Assembly: GCA_963693305.1 (NCBI GenBank)
Contig: OY855914.1
Coordinates: forward strand, 10,480,403 to 10,544,402
Length of the DNA stretch: 64,000 bases
DNA from: Meandrina meandrites
Lineage: Eukaryota > Cnidaria > Anthozoa > Scleractinia > Meandrinidae
Direction: 5' to 3'
Shown: positions 13,901 through 26,557 of the stretch, piece after piece
Layout of the letters: each line of letters begins with the position of its first letter
Position numbering within the stretch: the first letter of the stretch is position 1
Program-made: the position numbers and the translations under genes
The notes under the pieces: generated by a model
What the model was told of the DNA's origin: nothing
What the model saw: the letters and a program-made list of their open reading frames with translations, nothing else
The model's database searches: none

Positions 13901-16900
13901 AACGTACAGATGTACTAATTGTTTAACAGGAGAGAACACATCTGCTGGAAGAATTTCAATATTGTTTGAACTCAAATCCCTGCAAAGAAGAAAGACAAAA
14001 ATAAGAAAAAAGCTTGTAATGAATAATTTTATACTTCATGTGTAATAACACAAGGGACAACCGAGTAAAACAAACAAGTGTTTTCCCTGAAATCTATACA
14101 TTGTAGACATTGTAACTGACATCGAATAAGTCTCACAGACTATTAAGTGGCTGTCCACGTAAGAGCGGCCCGACGAGTTTGGGGTCGTGAGTAAACCTTC
14201 CCTTTATTTTTTGTGAGTGAAAAGGACTTAATGTGAAATGATTAAAATCGAACTAATTTTTTCCAAAATCTTCTTCTGTGCTTCGCTACAGGACGAAACT
14301 TATTTTCCTGTCTGAGGGCGGTTTTCAGGCTAATTCGATGGCCGAAATTGGGTACTTTTAAAAGCCGCGCTTGTTCGAAACGGATAAATATCGCTAAATA
14401 CTACACAGTACATTACAATAAGCTGCATTTGACTTGTGCTATGAAGGAATATGGAATAATTTGACCAAAAATTAAATTAACTTAATAACATCAAAGACAA
14501 CCCTGTTTGCGGTATGTTTTATCGCTTGACAAATTCCTCCAAAGTAAAAGCTAAAATCTCCGAAGCGGAGATTTACCTTTTAAGAGGTCGTTTTGGAAAT
14601 ATTTACATTTTAGAATTACCCGTTTGACGGTCTATATGCAAATGTGAATGATTAGATAGATATTTTTCCAGCAGCGTAATATCGTGTCATGCATTGTCAG
14701 ATTAACGAATACTTGTTGGCTTTTAAGCCTTGTAAAGTTTGTACAAATAAAAACGGCATAAAAATGTCATAAATAGGAATTCTTCATCTACTCGTACAAT
14801 ATGCAAATTATGCTCATTTACAACGAGTTGTCGATTTCAGCAATGTCAAATCTCAAATATTTAAATCATTTCCTTGCCAACGTACGCTTATTTCTTCTCG
14901 AGTCTGGAGACTCAGCAAATGGAGGCCCTCAAATTAAAGATCTAACCTTGCTCTGAAAGAAAATAAAGTCAAAGGTCCGGGAATAGTTCTGCGGTGGACG
15001 CAAAGAAACCGTTTTTGTAGAGGTCGTTTTGGCAATGTTTACATTACAATTAGTCGTTTGACGGCTTTAGCCCAACGCAATAGCTCAAAATCTTGTTTTG
15101 CATCCTCAGAATAACATTTTTGTCGTTTTAGCCTTTTTCAAGTTTGTGTAAAGCCGAAAAAATGCTATAAACAGAAATTCTTGATCTACCCGTCGAAATG
15201 CAAATTGTGCTTATGCCCAGCTGCAGAGGGTTGTCGATTTCAGCTAAGCTAAAATCTCAAATACCAGATGTAGGCACGGAAGCATACCGGTTTCCACCGT
15301 TTCATGGAAATCGGTCAACATTCTGTCCGAGTGATTCAAAATACCCGAAAATGTCACTTCGAGGAGTCAAAATCTAAAAATTTTTCCGGAGGCGTCCTCC
15401 TAGAGGCTCGTACTTTTGGCACTCGCTCGTATAATCAGAAAACAGTCACCATGTTTTCTGAATCCGTGCCTGAATACGATAAAATACTCATTGTTCTCAA
15501 ATGCAATCCACCTTCAGCTTGCAAACGCAGCAACTGGACGTAGCATGCCCCGTTTGATTATTTTTAACTTCCTAAGTCGGCTTTTACTGCTGTGCATTTG
15601 CAACAAAATGAATTAGAAATATATATATTCGCAATGTTTAAGTTTGTTTTTATGCAGTTTTTTGGGCGAGTTGACTCGTGTATGGAATACTAATATTTAC
15701 ACAAGGCGTGCAACTTCTACATCCAAGAATCAAGAATCGCCAGCAAAATGTAGCCGAAAAAATATTTTTTTCTATTCGCTTTGGTAAGAGCTCCCGGTCC
15801 TCGAAAGAACAGTCTTTCACTAAAAACTGGCCTAATTTGAGTCCGATCAGTTCGCGGATAGTTCTTTGAAAGCGCGCTGGATTAACAAATTAGATCGAAA
15901 ATTTGCCAATTTACTATGATCGGTACCAGTAGTTGGGACAATTTATGCAATTTTCGCTGAATTTCGTCAAAATTACTGCCTATGCCCGCCCCGGCCAGAA
16001 AGCAGAACGTGCTCCTCTACAAAACCTCATCTGGGGCACCCCCAAAGAAATACTTCGGAAATCTCGACCGCAAAGCCGAAGACACCGTGAAGTGGGAAAT
16101 TAATTTGACCTAATTAATAGGCACTGAATATAGAAAACATAGGATGGTAAGCCTGTGGTCTGAAGAGAAAGAAAACATGCAAATTCACATTTACTAGTAT
16201 TATGTTTTTAAATTACATTCTAGCAATACTTGTTGGCTTAACACTAGAGCTTGTAAGTATAAATCAAAGTATAAGTGCACTTGAAACCTACTTTTTTGAG
16301 TGTGAAGGCGCAAAATGTACTCACTTGAACTTTGCTTATACCCTGGATACATTCGTAATTCAAATCCCTATCTCGGTTAGCTGAAAGCGCTTTTGCAGAC
16401 GAGAACAATCCCAAGTCCTACGGCAATTTCTTTGTCGAAAACCGCGTTGTTTAACTATTCTAGAGATATACAGAAGAAGATATCGCTTGTTCCTTTGTGT
16501 TGCTGCCGCCTACTCGTTAACAACGAGGTACCTATATATTTCTTTGAGTTCAAAGTATATAACGACAAAATAAATAGGAAAGTACTAAAAACTATTTTCC
16601 TTTGCAAAGGCCTCGTGATTTTACTGGCAAGCAATCGTACTTGTGATATGTATGAGCGTTTTTACCGCGATATCGAAGGCTTGTACTTCAAGTAATATAG
16701 TTTGTCATATGGGGCGGATCCAGGATTTTTCTTAGGAAGGGGTGCACATATTTTTTTTTTTTTGCAGAATACCAGTTGTATTAGAAAGCCGCCCGGTCAT
16801 TTCAGAAAGGGGGGGGGGGGGGGGGGGTGCGCACCCCCTGCAGCCTCCCCCGGCCTAGATCCACCCTTGTGTCATCAGGTGTGAAGCCAAGTTTTCTTAA

Positions 16901-19900
16901 AGGGGCACTATCACGGCTGATCATAGAAATTTCTATTTTCTAATTTCCTCAGTATATTTCCAAATGCCACCAAATACATGAATAAATTTGATAAATAGAT
17001 CCCACAAAACAGGATAGAACAGTTATTTTGAGGAAGAAGTACAGGATTGCAAGGATGGAAGTGGATTGCGATTGATTTTTGGACAGGATGTCCAGAATTC
17101 AAAGCTGCCATTCTGGTGAAATTTTGAACATTTTGTTAGTCACTGTTTCCTCTTAGTTGATATTTCTTTGCATTTACCACTGTAAGCCTTTTTTTCTTCC
17201 TATTGCAAGACAATTAAGTACAATTTATAGCAAGCTACAGCCCATTCTTATAAAATATGATATTCCAGTCGTGATAGTGCCCCTTTAAGTGCGACTTGTG
17301 AATTTCACGTGCACTTGAGTCAAGTGCTCACTTGAAACTACCTTTCGGTCTTGTCGCGTGCACTTGTCTGCTATTTTCCTACAACCTTTCGCGAAATAGC
17401 TGTATATCATAGCCAACGTACATGATTTTCTACCCTTTCCCGCTGTACAAAGTGTTCAAATGGCGTTCAATGTCCGGAATGTGTTTTGATATTGCGGAAG
17501 GAAGCTCGTAAGGATGGTTCGAGCTACAGGAAGTATTCTTCGGCTCCTTTGAAAAAGATATGATGTATACCATGCTCACAAAGTAGCCAGGTACTTGAGC
17601 TGAAATAAGACCCATTCACATTTGAAGTAAGATCCAAGTATACTTGAAGTCTACTTACTACGCTTGTATGAACCCACTAAATGTTGGTACTAGCTATTAC
17701 TCACGTCATCCAACAGTAATACCAAAAATTTCCATCACTTCTCGTGCGATTCTCGCAGTCACTACTTGGTCACTTTTTACACCTTTCTACTTGCCTTTGA
17801 TCTAGACAATGGCATGCTGTTTGACCAGTTCGCGCTGCGTGATATTTTCTTTCGTTTAGTAATATTGCGTCAAGTCAGCCGTAATGTCACTGTTACATTC
17901 ACTAAGAGGCACCAACTTGCTCTTTCCTTTAAATTCTACATATCCGCTTTCATTCTTTAAAGACATGAAACAAGAACTTCAAAAACAAGGGCACCCAACG
18001 GAATTTTTCGGTAAAATATCTGTTCGGATGGAAGGTCGCCTAAGAATTTCGAAATTTTTTCCCAGCGACGCTCTAGACTTCTCAAATTTTTTCGGAAAAC
18101 CATAAAGTTTCCCTAGAATTTTCGGAATCGATGTGCTCACTTTTATCATGTCCCATAATTTTCGGACGGTTTTATTTGGTCTCTAAAATTTTCGTTTGGC
18201 TTAATTATTCCAAAAGCTGCTAAAAGTTTCGGTGAGCATTAGAGGTAATCAGGAATGTACGTGAACCTAATGAAAGATAAAGGCAATTACACCCCCTAAC
18301 GTTTTCGGATGAATAGGTTTAACGCCTATAATATTCGGATAAACATTTATATTGCCTAGTATCTTCGCGAAATTTCGATAGGCACACGTATAAAGAAAAA
18401 CTTCCCCTAAAATTTTCTAGTGAAAATATGGTCTCTCAGTGTCCTCGAACTTTCGACAAGATCCATCAGGATAGCTAAAACTTTCGGATGACTCAAAAAA
18501 GGACCCTAGAATTTTCGAAACGACGAAAGTTCCCCTTAAATATCCGAACAGATAAATATTTTTTAGGGCATCTCCAAATTAACTAAAAAGCCTTCTAGAA
18601 CATAGAGAAATCCATTTACGACACTTCTGACGTCTTTGGAAAGATTCGGTCGTTGGGTGCCCCTGCAAAAAGCCATGTATCATACTCTGCGGAATGTTGA
18701 TTGCGTGACAACTCGTAGCATATGACTTATTATAACATTGGGAAGGAAACCTAAAAGGAAATCGAGTTGAATTACGTCTTTTAAAAGGACTCCAGTTACT
18801 CCAAACTCAAGAGGAAATACGTTTGAAAGGAAATGAATTTTAATATTTGAGATTTGACATTGCTGAAATCGACAACTCGTTGTAAATGAGCATAATTTGC
18901 ATATTGTACGAGTAGATGAAGAATGCCTATGTCTGACATTTTATGCCATTTTTATTTGTACAAACTTTACAAGGCTTAAAAGGCAACGAGTATTCGTTAA
19001 TCTGACAATGTATGACACGATACTGCGCTGCTGGAAAAATATCTATCTAATCATTCGCATTTGCGCATAGACCGTCAAACGGGTAATTCTAATGTAAATA
19101 TTGTCAAAACGACCTCTTAAAAACGTTTCTTCGCGTCCAACGCAGAGCGATACCCGGACCTTTGACTTTATTTTCTGTCAGAATAAGGTTAGATCTTCGC
19201 TGTGAAGTGCATTTTACTTGTGATTTTTGTACCGCTTCGGAGATTTTAGCTTTTACTTTGGAGGAATTTGTCAAGCGATAAAACATACCGCAAACAGGGT
19301 TGTCTTTGATGTTATTAAGTTAATTTAATTTTTGGTCAAATTATTCCATATTCCTTCATAGCACAAGTCAAATGCAGCTTATTGTAATGTACTGTGTAGT
19401 ATTTAGCGATATTTATCCGTTTCGAACAAGCGCGGCTTTTAAAAGTACCCAATTTCGGCCATCGAATTAGCCTGAAAACCGCCCTCAGACAGGAAAATAA
19501 GTTTCGTCCTGTAGCGAAGCACAGAAGAAGATTTTGGAAAAAATTAGTTCGATTTTAATCATTTCACATTAAGTCCTTTTCACTCACAAAAAATAAAGGG
19601 AAGGTTTACTCACGACCCCAAACTCGTCGGGCCGCTCTTAAGTGGACAGCCACTTAAGTAACTAAACTGACGGGAGTATGTCCCTAGAGAATGCGTACAC
19701 TTGCATTTATGTAATTTTTAATAAATGAGCAGCAGTGTTTTATCAAGTTTAAAACACGAGGCGCAGCCGAGTGTTTTAGACTTGATAAAACACGAACTGC
19801 GAATTTATTGAACGGCTCAAAATCTTCAGTTGTAGATCAACTCATTTTTGCACTAATATTTAGATTTGGGGTTATTTTGGCCTAGAAAATTGAACGTAAA

Positions 19901-21536
19901 GTTTAGCCGTGTCTTTATCAGATATAAAGACACTCATTAAATATTAATTTATTTTGTATTTTCATTATGAATTATTAATGAGTTTTTGAATATAATATCA
20001 TGTATGCCGTAAATGTAAATAGGTTCAATTCTTGATGTTGGCTTGTCTGTTACATATTTGATCAAGCAGCTGTTTCATTATAATTCCAGTAATTTATCTT
20101 TTTACTGAGAATTGTGATTGCGATTGTCTAATAACTTACTACTTTCAATTGCCAATGCTTTCTACTTCGACATGTCATGATCATAAGATTAACATCGAAG
20201 TTTGCTGAACGAGGACATAAAAATGGCAACAACATACAGATATGTTAAATTTTCAAGAGGGTAAAGTGCTGTAAGGTTTTGAATATTGTTTGAAGTTAGA
20301 GATCTGGAAAGATGAAAGATAAAAAGGAAATAAGCAGAGGACAGCATTAATGACAATGAATCAATGAAGGGGTCAAAACGTATCGCTTGAAACATACAAG
20401 GATTAAGGCTTGAAGTTTAATATCGAAAATTCATGCTCTGGAAGGATTTGAACGGTGACAAATGTGTTGCTTCAGTTACTTTCTAGTAGTGGCAGTGGCA
20501 GTGGCAGTGGCAGTGGCAGTGGCAGTGGCAGTGGCAGTGGCAGTGGCAGTGGCAGTGGCAGTGGCAGTGGCAGTGGCAGTGGCAGTGGCAGTGGCAGTGG
20601 CAGTGGCAGTGGCAGTGGTAGTGGCAGTGGCAGTGGCAGTGGTAGTGGCAGTGGCAGTGGCAGCAGTGGCAGTGACCGTGGCAGTGGCAGTGGTAGTTGT
20701 AAGTTTTGAAACGCCCCCTGTTTTTTTTTCTACATTTGTCCGAGACTTTTCTAATAACAATAGCTATGATGTCCGTCACTAGAAAGTGTTCAAAAACTGT
20801 GTGACGCCTTCGTTAGTAATTTGCAAATTCAGGCTTACTCACGGCTTAATTCGTTGCTTTGGAAATGACCTTATCTAGTTTACACGTTGTGTTCAACGCC
20901 CTAGGGTATAGACAAGTAGCCGTGCGCATGCGTCATGACCGCTACCATCATAGGATCAGCTACAGGCACGTTTTGGAAGAACTTTGGTTACTTGTGCTAC
21001 TTTTATGCGAGCCGTCACCAAAGTAAGTATTCAAAGTAAGTACCTTGTAAAAAGTAAATAAAGTAAGTACCTTGTTTATTAAAGTAAGTACCTTGTTTAT
21101 TAAAGTAAGTACCTTGTTTATTAGTCATAATAGTCGAATGATTAGCTTTCACAACGCAGAGGTTAACATTGTCACGTCATAATTTCAATTGTCTGATTTT
21201 TACCAAATTATTGTTAATTTTCACAACAATATTTTCAAGTCAAATTTTGTATTCTAGTCATTACTTTATGCATGGTTAAAACAGTTCGCCCAAAAGGCTT
21301 TCAAACATGACAAAAGTGTTGAAAGGCCATCAAGAAACGTACAGAGTTTCTAATTGTTTAAGAGAAGAGAACACATCTGCTGGAAGGATTTCAATATTGT
21401 TTGAACTCAAATTCCTGCAAAGAAGAATGACAAAAAATAAGAAAACAGCTAGTTAATAATAGTACTTCATGTATTGTAAATTGTAAATAGCGCGTTTGGA
21501 AGCTTGGGAAAGGGTGCTTTAGAGATGCTATCATTA

Positions 21537-21622
<86 letters not shown>

Positions 21623-24095
21623 AAGTGAAACCGGTAAAAACAATATATAATTATATATCCCATAGAAAACAGGTAAATGTGAAAATAGTTTAGTGTGTAT
21701 CAATCAGATCAATCTGCAGCTTACTTTCATAAGCAAATGCCTACATTGCGCCGTTCCAGAAAATATCCATACCCACCCCAAGGATGGTCATTGGAAATTC
21801 TGAGGGGGATGGGGTCTCAATAACACAAATTTTTAAAAGAAAGTATGAAGCTACACTGGAAATCCCAGGGGGTGGGAGGGTCCAAACCAAAGAACCATCC
21901 TCAGGGGAGGTATGGATAGTTTTTGGAATCACACCTTGTGGAACCAAGCCTGTGCTGCAAAAAAACTTGACACATTAACTTAACCTGGATTAAAATTTAT
22001 GGTCTGCGATAATAATTAATGATGTTAATTCTCTGTTATTTCATTATTGTTATATGTTTTTATTGAAAAAAAATTTTCTGTCATGAACCCCAGAATGGAG
22101 CCATATTGGGTTCTGGGAATTTATATCATATAACTAGCTATAAATATCACTAAAGTATATTCGGGTTTAAACTGGCAACATGTGGGAGTCAATCATGTTG
22201 CAATTTTGTTACATTGACACAAGGTGTATTTTTGAGTTCATTTTGACTAACAGGAATGCCCTTGCAAAGTCTTCAAGTCACCTGTAAATAGAACAAAACT
22301 AACAAAACTATTTATTTTGATGAAATTGCAATTTTCCAGGATGCAGACTGTATATTACAATTAAATGGCCTTTTTCAGTGTGTGGAAAAAAAAAAAAAAA
22401 CTGGCTGCTTTTATGTTGGGCTATTGGATCCAATAATTTTTTCCACTTGCTAGATAGCCAAATGACATTTATGGATTTTTATTTTTTGTTGTAGTTGTTT
22501 CAAAAGAACCATGGGACTTTGGGTAAGGTTATAATGGTTTCACCTTGCCCAGTCTACCTGGGTCAGGCAAGGAAGAAATCAATTTTCTTTGCACCCCTCC
22601 TTTCATTAATTATTGCAGAAAAATGTCAGATTATTTTAATAATGTTTAAAAATGTTTTGGACCCTAAAGCTAAATTTTTGTAATTTGTTCATTTCAAAAC
22701 ATTACATCACAGAAAAAAAATCTATGTTTGGTTTTCTTGTAGAGCAAGTTGCCAACCAAAACTAAGCTGGAGTTTATTTAAATCAAATTTACAGCTACTA
22801 CTTGGCTAATTAGCCTGAGTATAGTTAGCTGAGGTAGCTTGAGGTTATATGCTTATTACTGGAGTTAGGTATTTCTGGCTTGTATGGCACTTATGTGTCA
22901 TGAAACATGCAAGCCATGCAGGCCATTCCAGTTAGCCTACATAAGATTCCGGTTAGCCTACATGTACATAGTACACCGGTTAGCCCAATGGTACATCATG
23001 TTGCTTGCAGTTAGCTTTGTATTGGGATTAGGGTTTTCTGACTTGCTTAAGTTTAAGGCCTCACGAATTTTCATATTTGCTACTTCAAAATGCTACTGAA
23101 GGTCATTCAACAACTGAAAATACAGGCATTAAAAAATATCAAACAGATTTTTTTATAAAGTAGACAAATGTCTGGTCAAAAAGCAGATCTTAAATGCCTC
23201 AGGTAATGAATGTGTGTAGAGAGAAGGATGGGAATTGCTAGAATTGACTGTCACATAACTATGTGCAAAACTAAGAGATCAACAACTACCTGAACTTGTT
23301 ATAATCCATAGTTTAACTCAACAGTAATCCAGAATATCCTCAGTTCTGAATACTGCAAATCCTGTCAAAACATTAGGCATTCTATTAGTCCCAAAAATTA
23401 CCTGTAGACCACAAAATGCAAAAGAAACGTAAATCCATGTTTACCAATACAATAAAACATCATGGGAAGAACAAATTTTAAGTTAATAAATGGTCTCATT
23501 TATTAAACATGCCCAATGAGGCATTCCAAAATGTGAGTAGCACTAGTGTTTAAATAATTGAAGTCTAGATTAGCTACCAGGTTGACTGAAAGTAGTCTCT
23601 AGTCTAACTTAAAAAAAGAGATCACACTGAGCTGAAATGTTTCTTCCAATTTCAAAGGTATCACATCAAAGGTGTTACAGTAATTTCAAATTTCCCTGAC
23701 GTAATTTTTCTTTGCGGCTTGAAATGGCCACTTGGTCAATATTTTGAGGAACATTTCCTCACGTATAAACAATGAAAGGATGCGACTCTTATTAATTTGA
23801 AGTACAGTAGCTTAAAATTCAGATTACAAACATAACGAACAGTTACACGCCTCGACGAAATGACTGCCATTTAATATTATCGCCTCGTTCTCACTATCTA
23901 TTTTTTTTTTTACGCCGAGCTCGGCTTTAATTCCAGTAAGCTAATTTGATAAACATGATAAACGTCGAAGACATAAGCTTTAACCAGTCTAAACAAAATC
24001 ATTGTACAATGAGAAACGCTTACCTCAGGTCCCTGTAAGTTTCTGTTAACCACGTTTTCGGAGTTAGGCGCGATATCGTTGGTATATCGTTTATC

Positions 24096-24181
<86 letters not shown>

Positions 24182-26516
24182 TATATCGTAGTATATAGTA
24201 CTTATATACCCCTTTCCTCCTTCCTGAGGGCGATGATATTGGATATTATCGCGATATTATCACTTTAGTATCTACTAGAGTCTACTTAGATACCCCTTTC
24301 CTCCTTCCTGAGCGCGATGATATTGGATATTATCGCGATATTATCACTTTAGTATCTACTAGAGTCTACTTAGATACCCCCTTCCTCCTTCCTGAGCGCG
24401 ATGATATTGGATATTATCGCGATATTATCACTTTAGTATCTACTAGAGTCTATACTTAGATACCCCTTTCCTCCTTCCTGAGCGCGATGATATTGGATAT
24501 TATCGCGATATTATCACTTTAGTATCTACTAGAGTCTACTTAGATACCCCTTTCCTCCTTCCTGAGCGCGATGATATTGGATATTATCGCGATATTATCA
24601 TTTTAGAATCTATTAGAGTCTACTTATATACCCCCTTTCTCCTTTCTAAGTGCTACGATATTTGATATTATCGCGATATTATCGCTTTAGAATCTACTAG
24701 AGTCTAGTTAGACACCCCTTTCCTCTTCTCTGATTGCGAGGATATTTTGATATTATCTCGATATTATCTTAAAAGGTGTATCTTCGAGGAAAATTACTTA
24801 TTAAAAGTAGATATGCTATAAATGAACAGGCATAACTTAGAACCATTTAGTATCAAATTGTGCTGCTGATTTACATTCAATAAATTTCACAATTATTACT
24901 GACGTCCATGAAAATATTTTGTAAATGAAGCCAAAAAACAAAGTAAAGATTTAAACAAAACAGAGTTCACGAAGCATTACATTGTGCTTGACAATAAGAT
25001 ATGAGCTTGTTCGCCTATAAAAGAAAAAAAAATTACGGTCTATTATACGGTAACGGTGAAAAAAAGATTAGTATTTTGCGAAAGAAAACAAAAATTGAAA
25101 ATTGCATCTTGACAAATCACCATTTGCAGAACGTTTTTAAATGTCAAAACTAGAGAAATAATATCTAATATATCTGATACTATCTTAGATATCTTTGAAA
25201 CTACGACGGCATAATATCGGATAATATAAAATATCGTTCGACAGAGATTTGTAATTCTCATATAGCGAATTAGATATAATATCTGATAATATTGTTTTAA
25301 AAATATCGGATATTCTTTAGCATAATATAAAGTTTTGATAATATTAGATATTAGACTCATTCTATCTCGATAATATAAATCTGATAACTATCCGATACAT
25401 GATACCCCCATGATATCGCGCCTTTATGCGTTTTCGCACGTTTCTACTCATTCCATATTCTTCTTTATCGGGAATACAAATAAAGGAGGTATACCCTACG
25501 TTTGGGGACTCGTTTTGATCGCGTCAAGAAGGAAAAACATCGGAAAAACTGTCCTCTATATCTCAAATTCACTCCATTAGATTCCCTTTTCTAGTCGCCA
25601 TTAGACGCCATTTTGAAAATGCTCTTGTCATGAGCCCGCAATACGGATCACGGGGAATCCGCTGGGGAGACTCACAGTAGGGGGGAGGGGAGGGGCAGCT
25701 ACTTAACATCTCCCCAGTCCCACTCCTTTCATCTGAAAGAAATTAAATCCATCCTCGCGAAAGGCAATTAAAATAAGAAAAAACTGACAACGCCATCATA
25801 AAGAGCATGCACTCCTGCCTTTGGCAAAATTTTCTTTTATTCCTACCCCAAATGGTCGCCGCGTAGGAAGCCAACAAACTTTTCAATTGTATTTTTTACT
25901 GCCGTACGTTTTTAGGAAAAAGTAATAATGGCCATTTTTAAAAACACTATTTAAAAATCTACAACTTCGCTTAAAAAAATCCTAAGAGGGAGATCAAAGA
26001 AAAGTTTTCAAGCGAATTTAAAAATGCGGTCCGTTCTGGTCACGTGACCGATGACGTCATAACAATAAAAGTGATAAAAATGTACTTAACATATAAATAT
26101 CTACCAACATGTAATTTGTTGTTTCCTCACATTTAGTGCAACGCCAGATACGCACTTGTACCCAGACTCCCACCTTTAGAAAATTGTACATAGCTCCCTT
26201 AATATTTATATTTTGTTCGGTAACCCGGGTAGTCTGAAATGCCTCACATCAATGTGCTTCAAACTGCAATGACTGCTTTTTCAGTAACAAAATATCTTCG
26301 TCACAGTGAGCAAAAACGAACTTGAGAGCAATGTCACGTGACTAATGACGTCATCGCCCTACGTCTTATACCAGAAGTGGTTATTGTTAAGAGTTATTTC
26401 TATTCGACGTTGTACTCCTGCTGGCTTCAAACTAACCAAGTTATTTGGCATTGACGATTTTTCAGTTGCAAAGGATTTTGGGAAGGTTTTTATTATAATT
26501 ATATATTGTTTTTATA

Positions 26517-26557
<41 letters not shown>

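Larger units (their letters stand above)
14147..19653. mobile_element. 5.5 kb foldback element with TTAA target duplication
   Basis: TTAA at 14143-14146 and 19654-19657 flank inverted ends beginning GTGGCTGTCCAC. The arms are about 750-820 bp long and well conserved (left 14147-14900, right 18837-19653). The interior has no recognisable transposase and holds younger MITEs (16711-16868, 16901-17284, 17989-18663). TTAA duplication suggests mobilisation by a piggyBac-like enzyme, but that is inference. Paralogous intron sequence at 28140-28200 reads through the junction without the element, which gives an empty-site comparison. Confidence 0.82.
20023..21460 (-). repeat. Segmental duplicate carrying LRR 7 and LRR 6 (copy B)
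   Basis: Exons, introns and flanks align with 29890-31150. Copy B has a (TGGCAG)n expansion at 20490-20696 where the other copy has only a few units, and repeated AAGTAAGTACCTTG units near 21023-21120. Confidence 0.85.

Noticed and set aside
16081..16125. GC-rich patch as a captured gene exon
   Set aside because: Too short and without flanking splice sites or homology that I can name.
20455..20782. Long frames coding for Gly-Ser, Val-Ala, Thr-Ala and His-Cys repeats
   Set aside because: All are readings of the (TGGCAG)n array in different frames.
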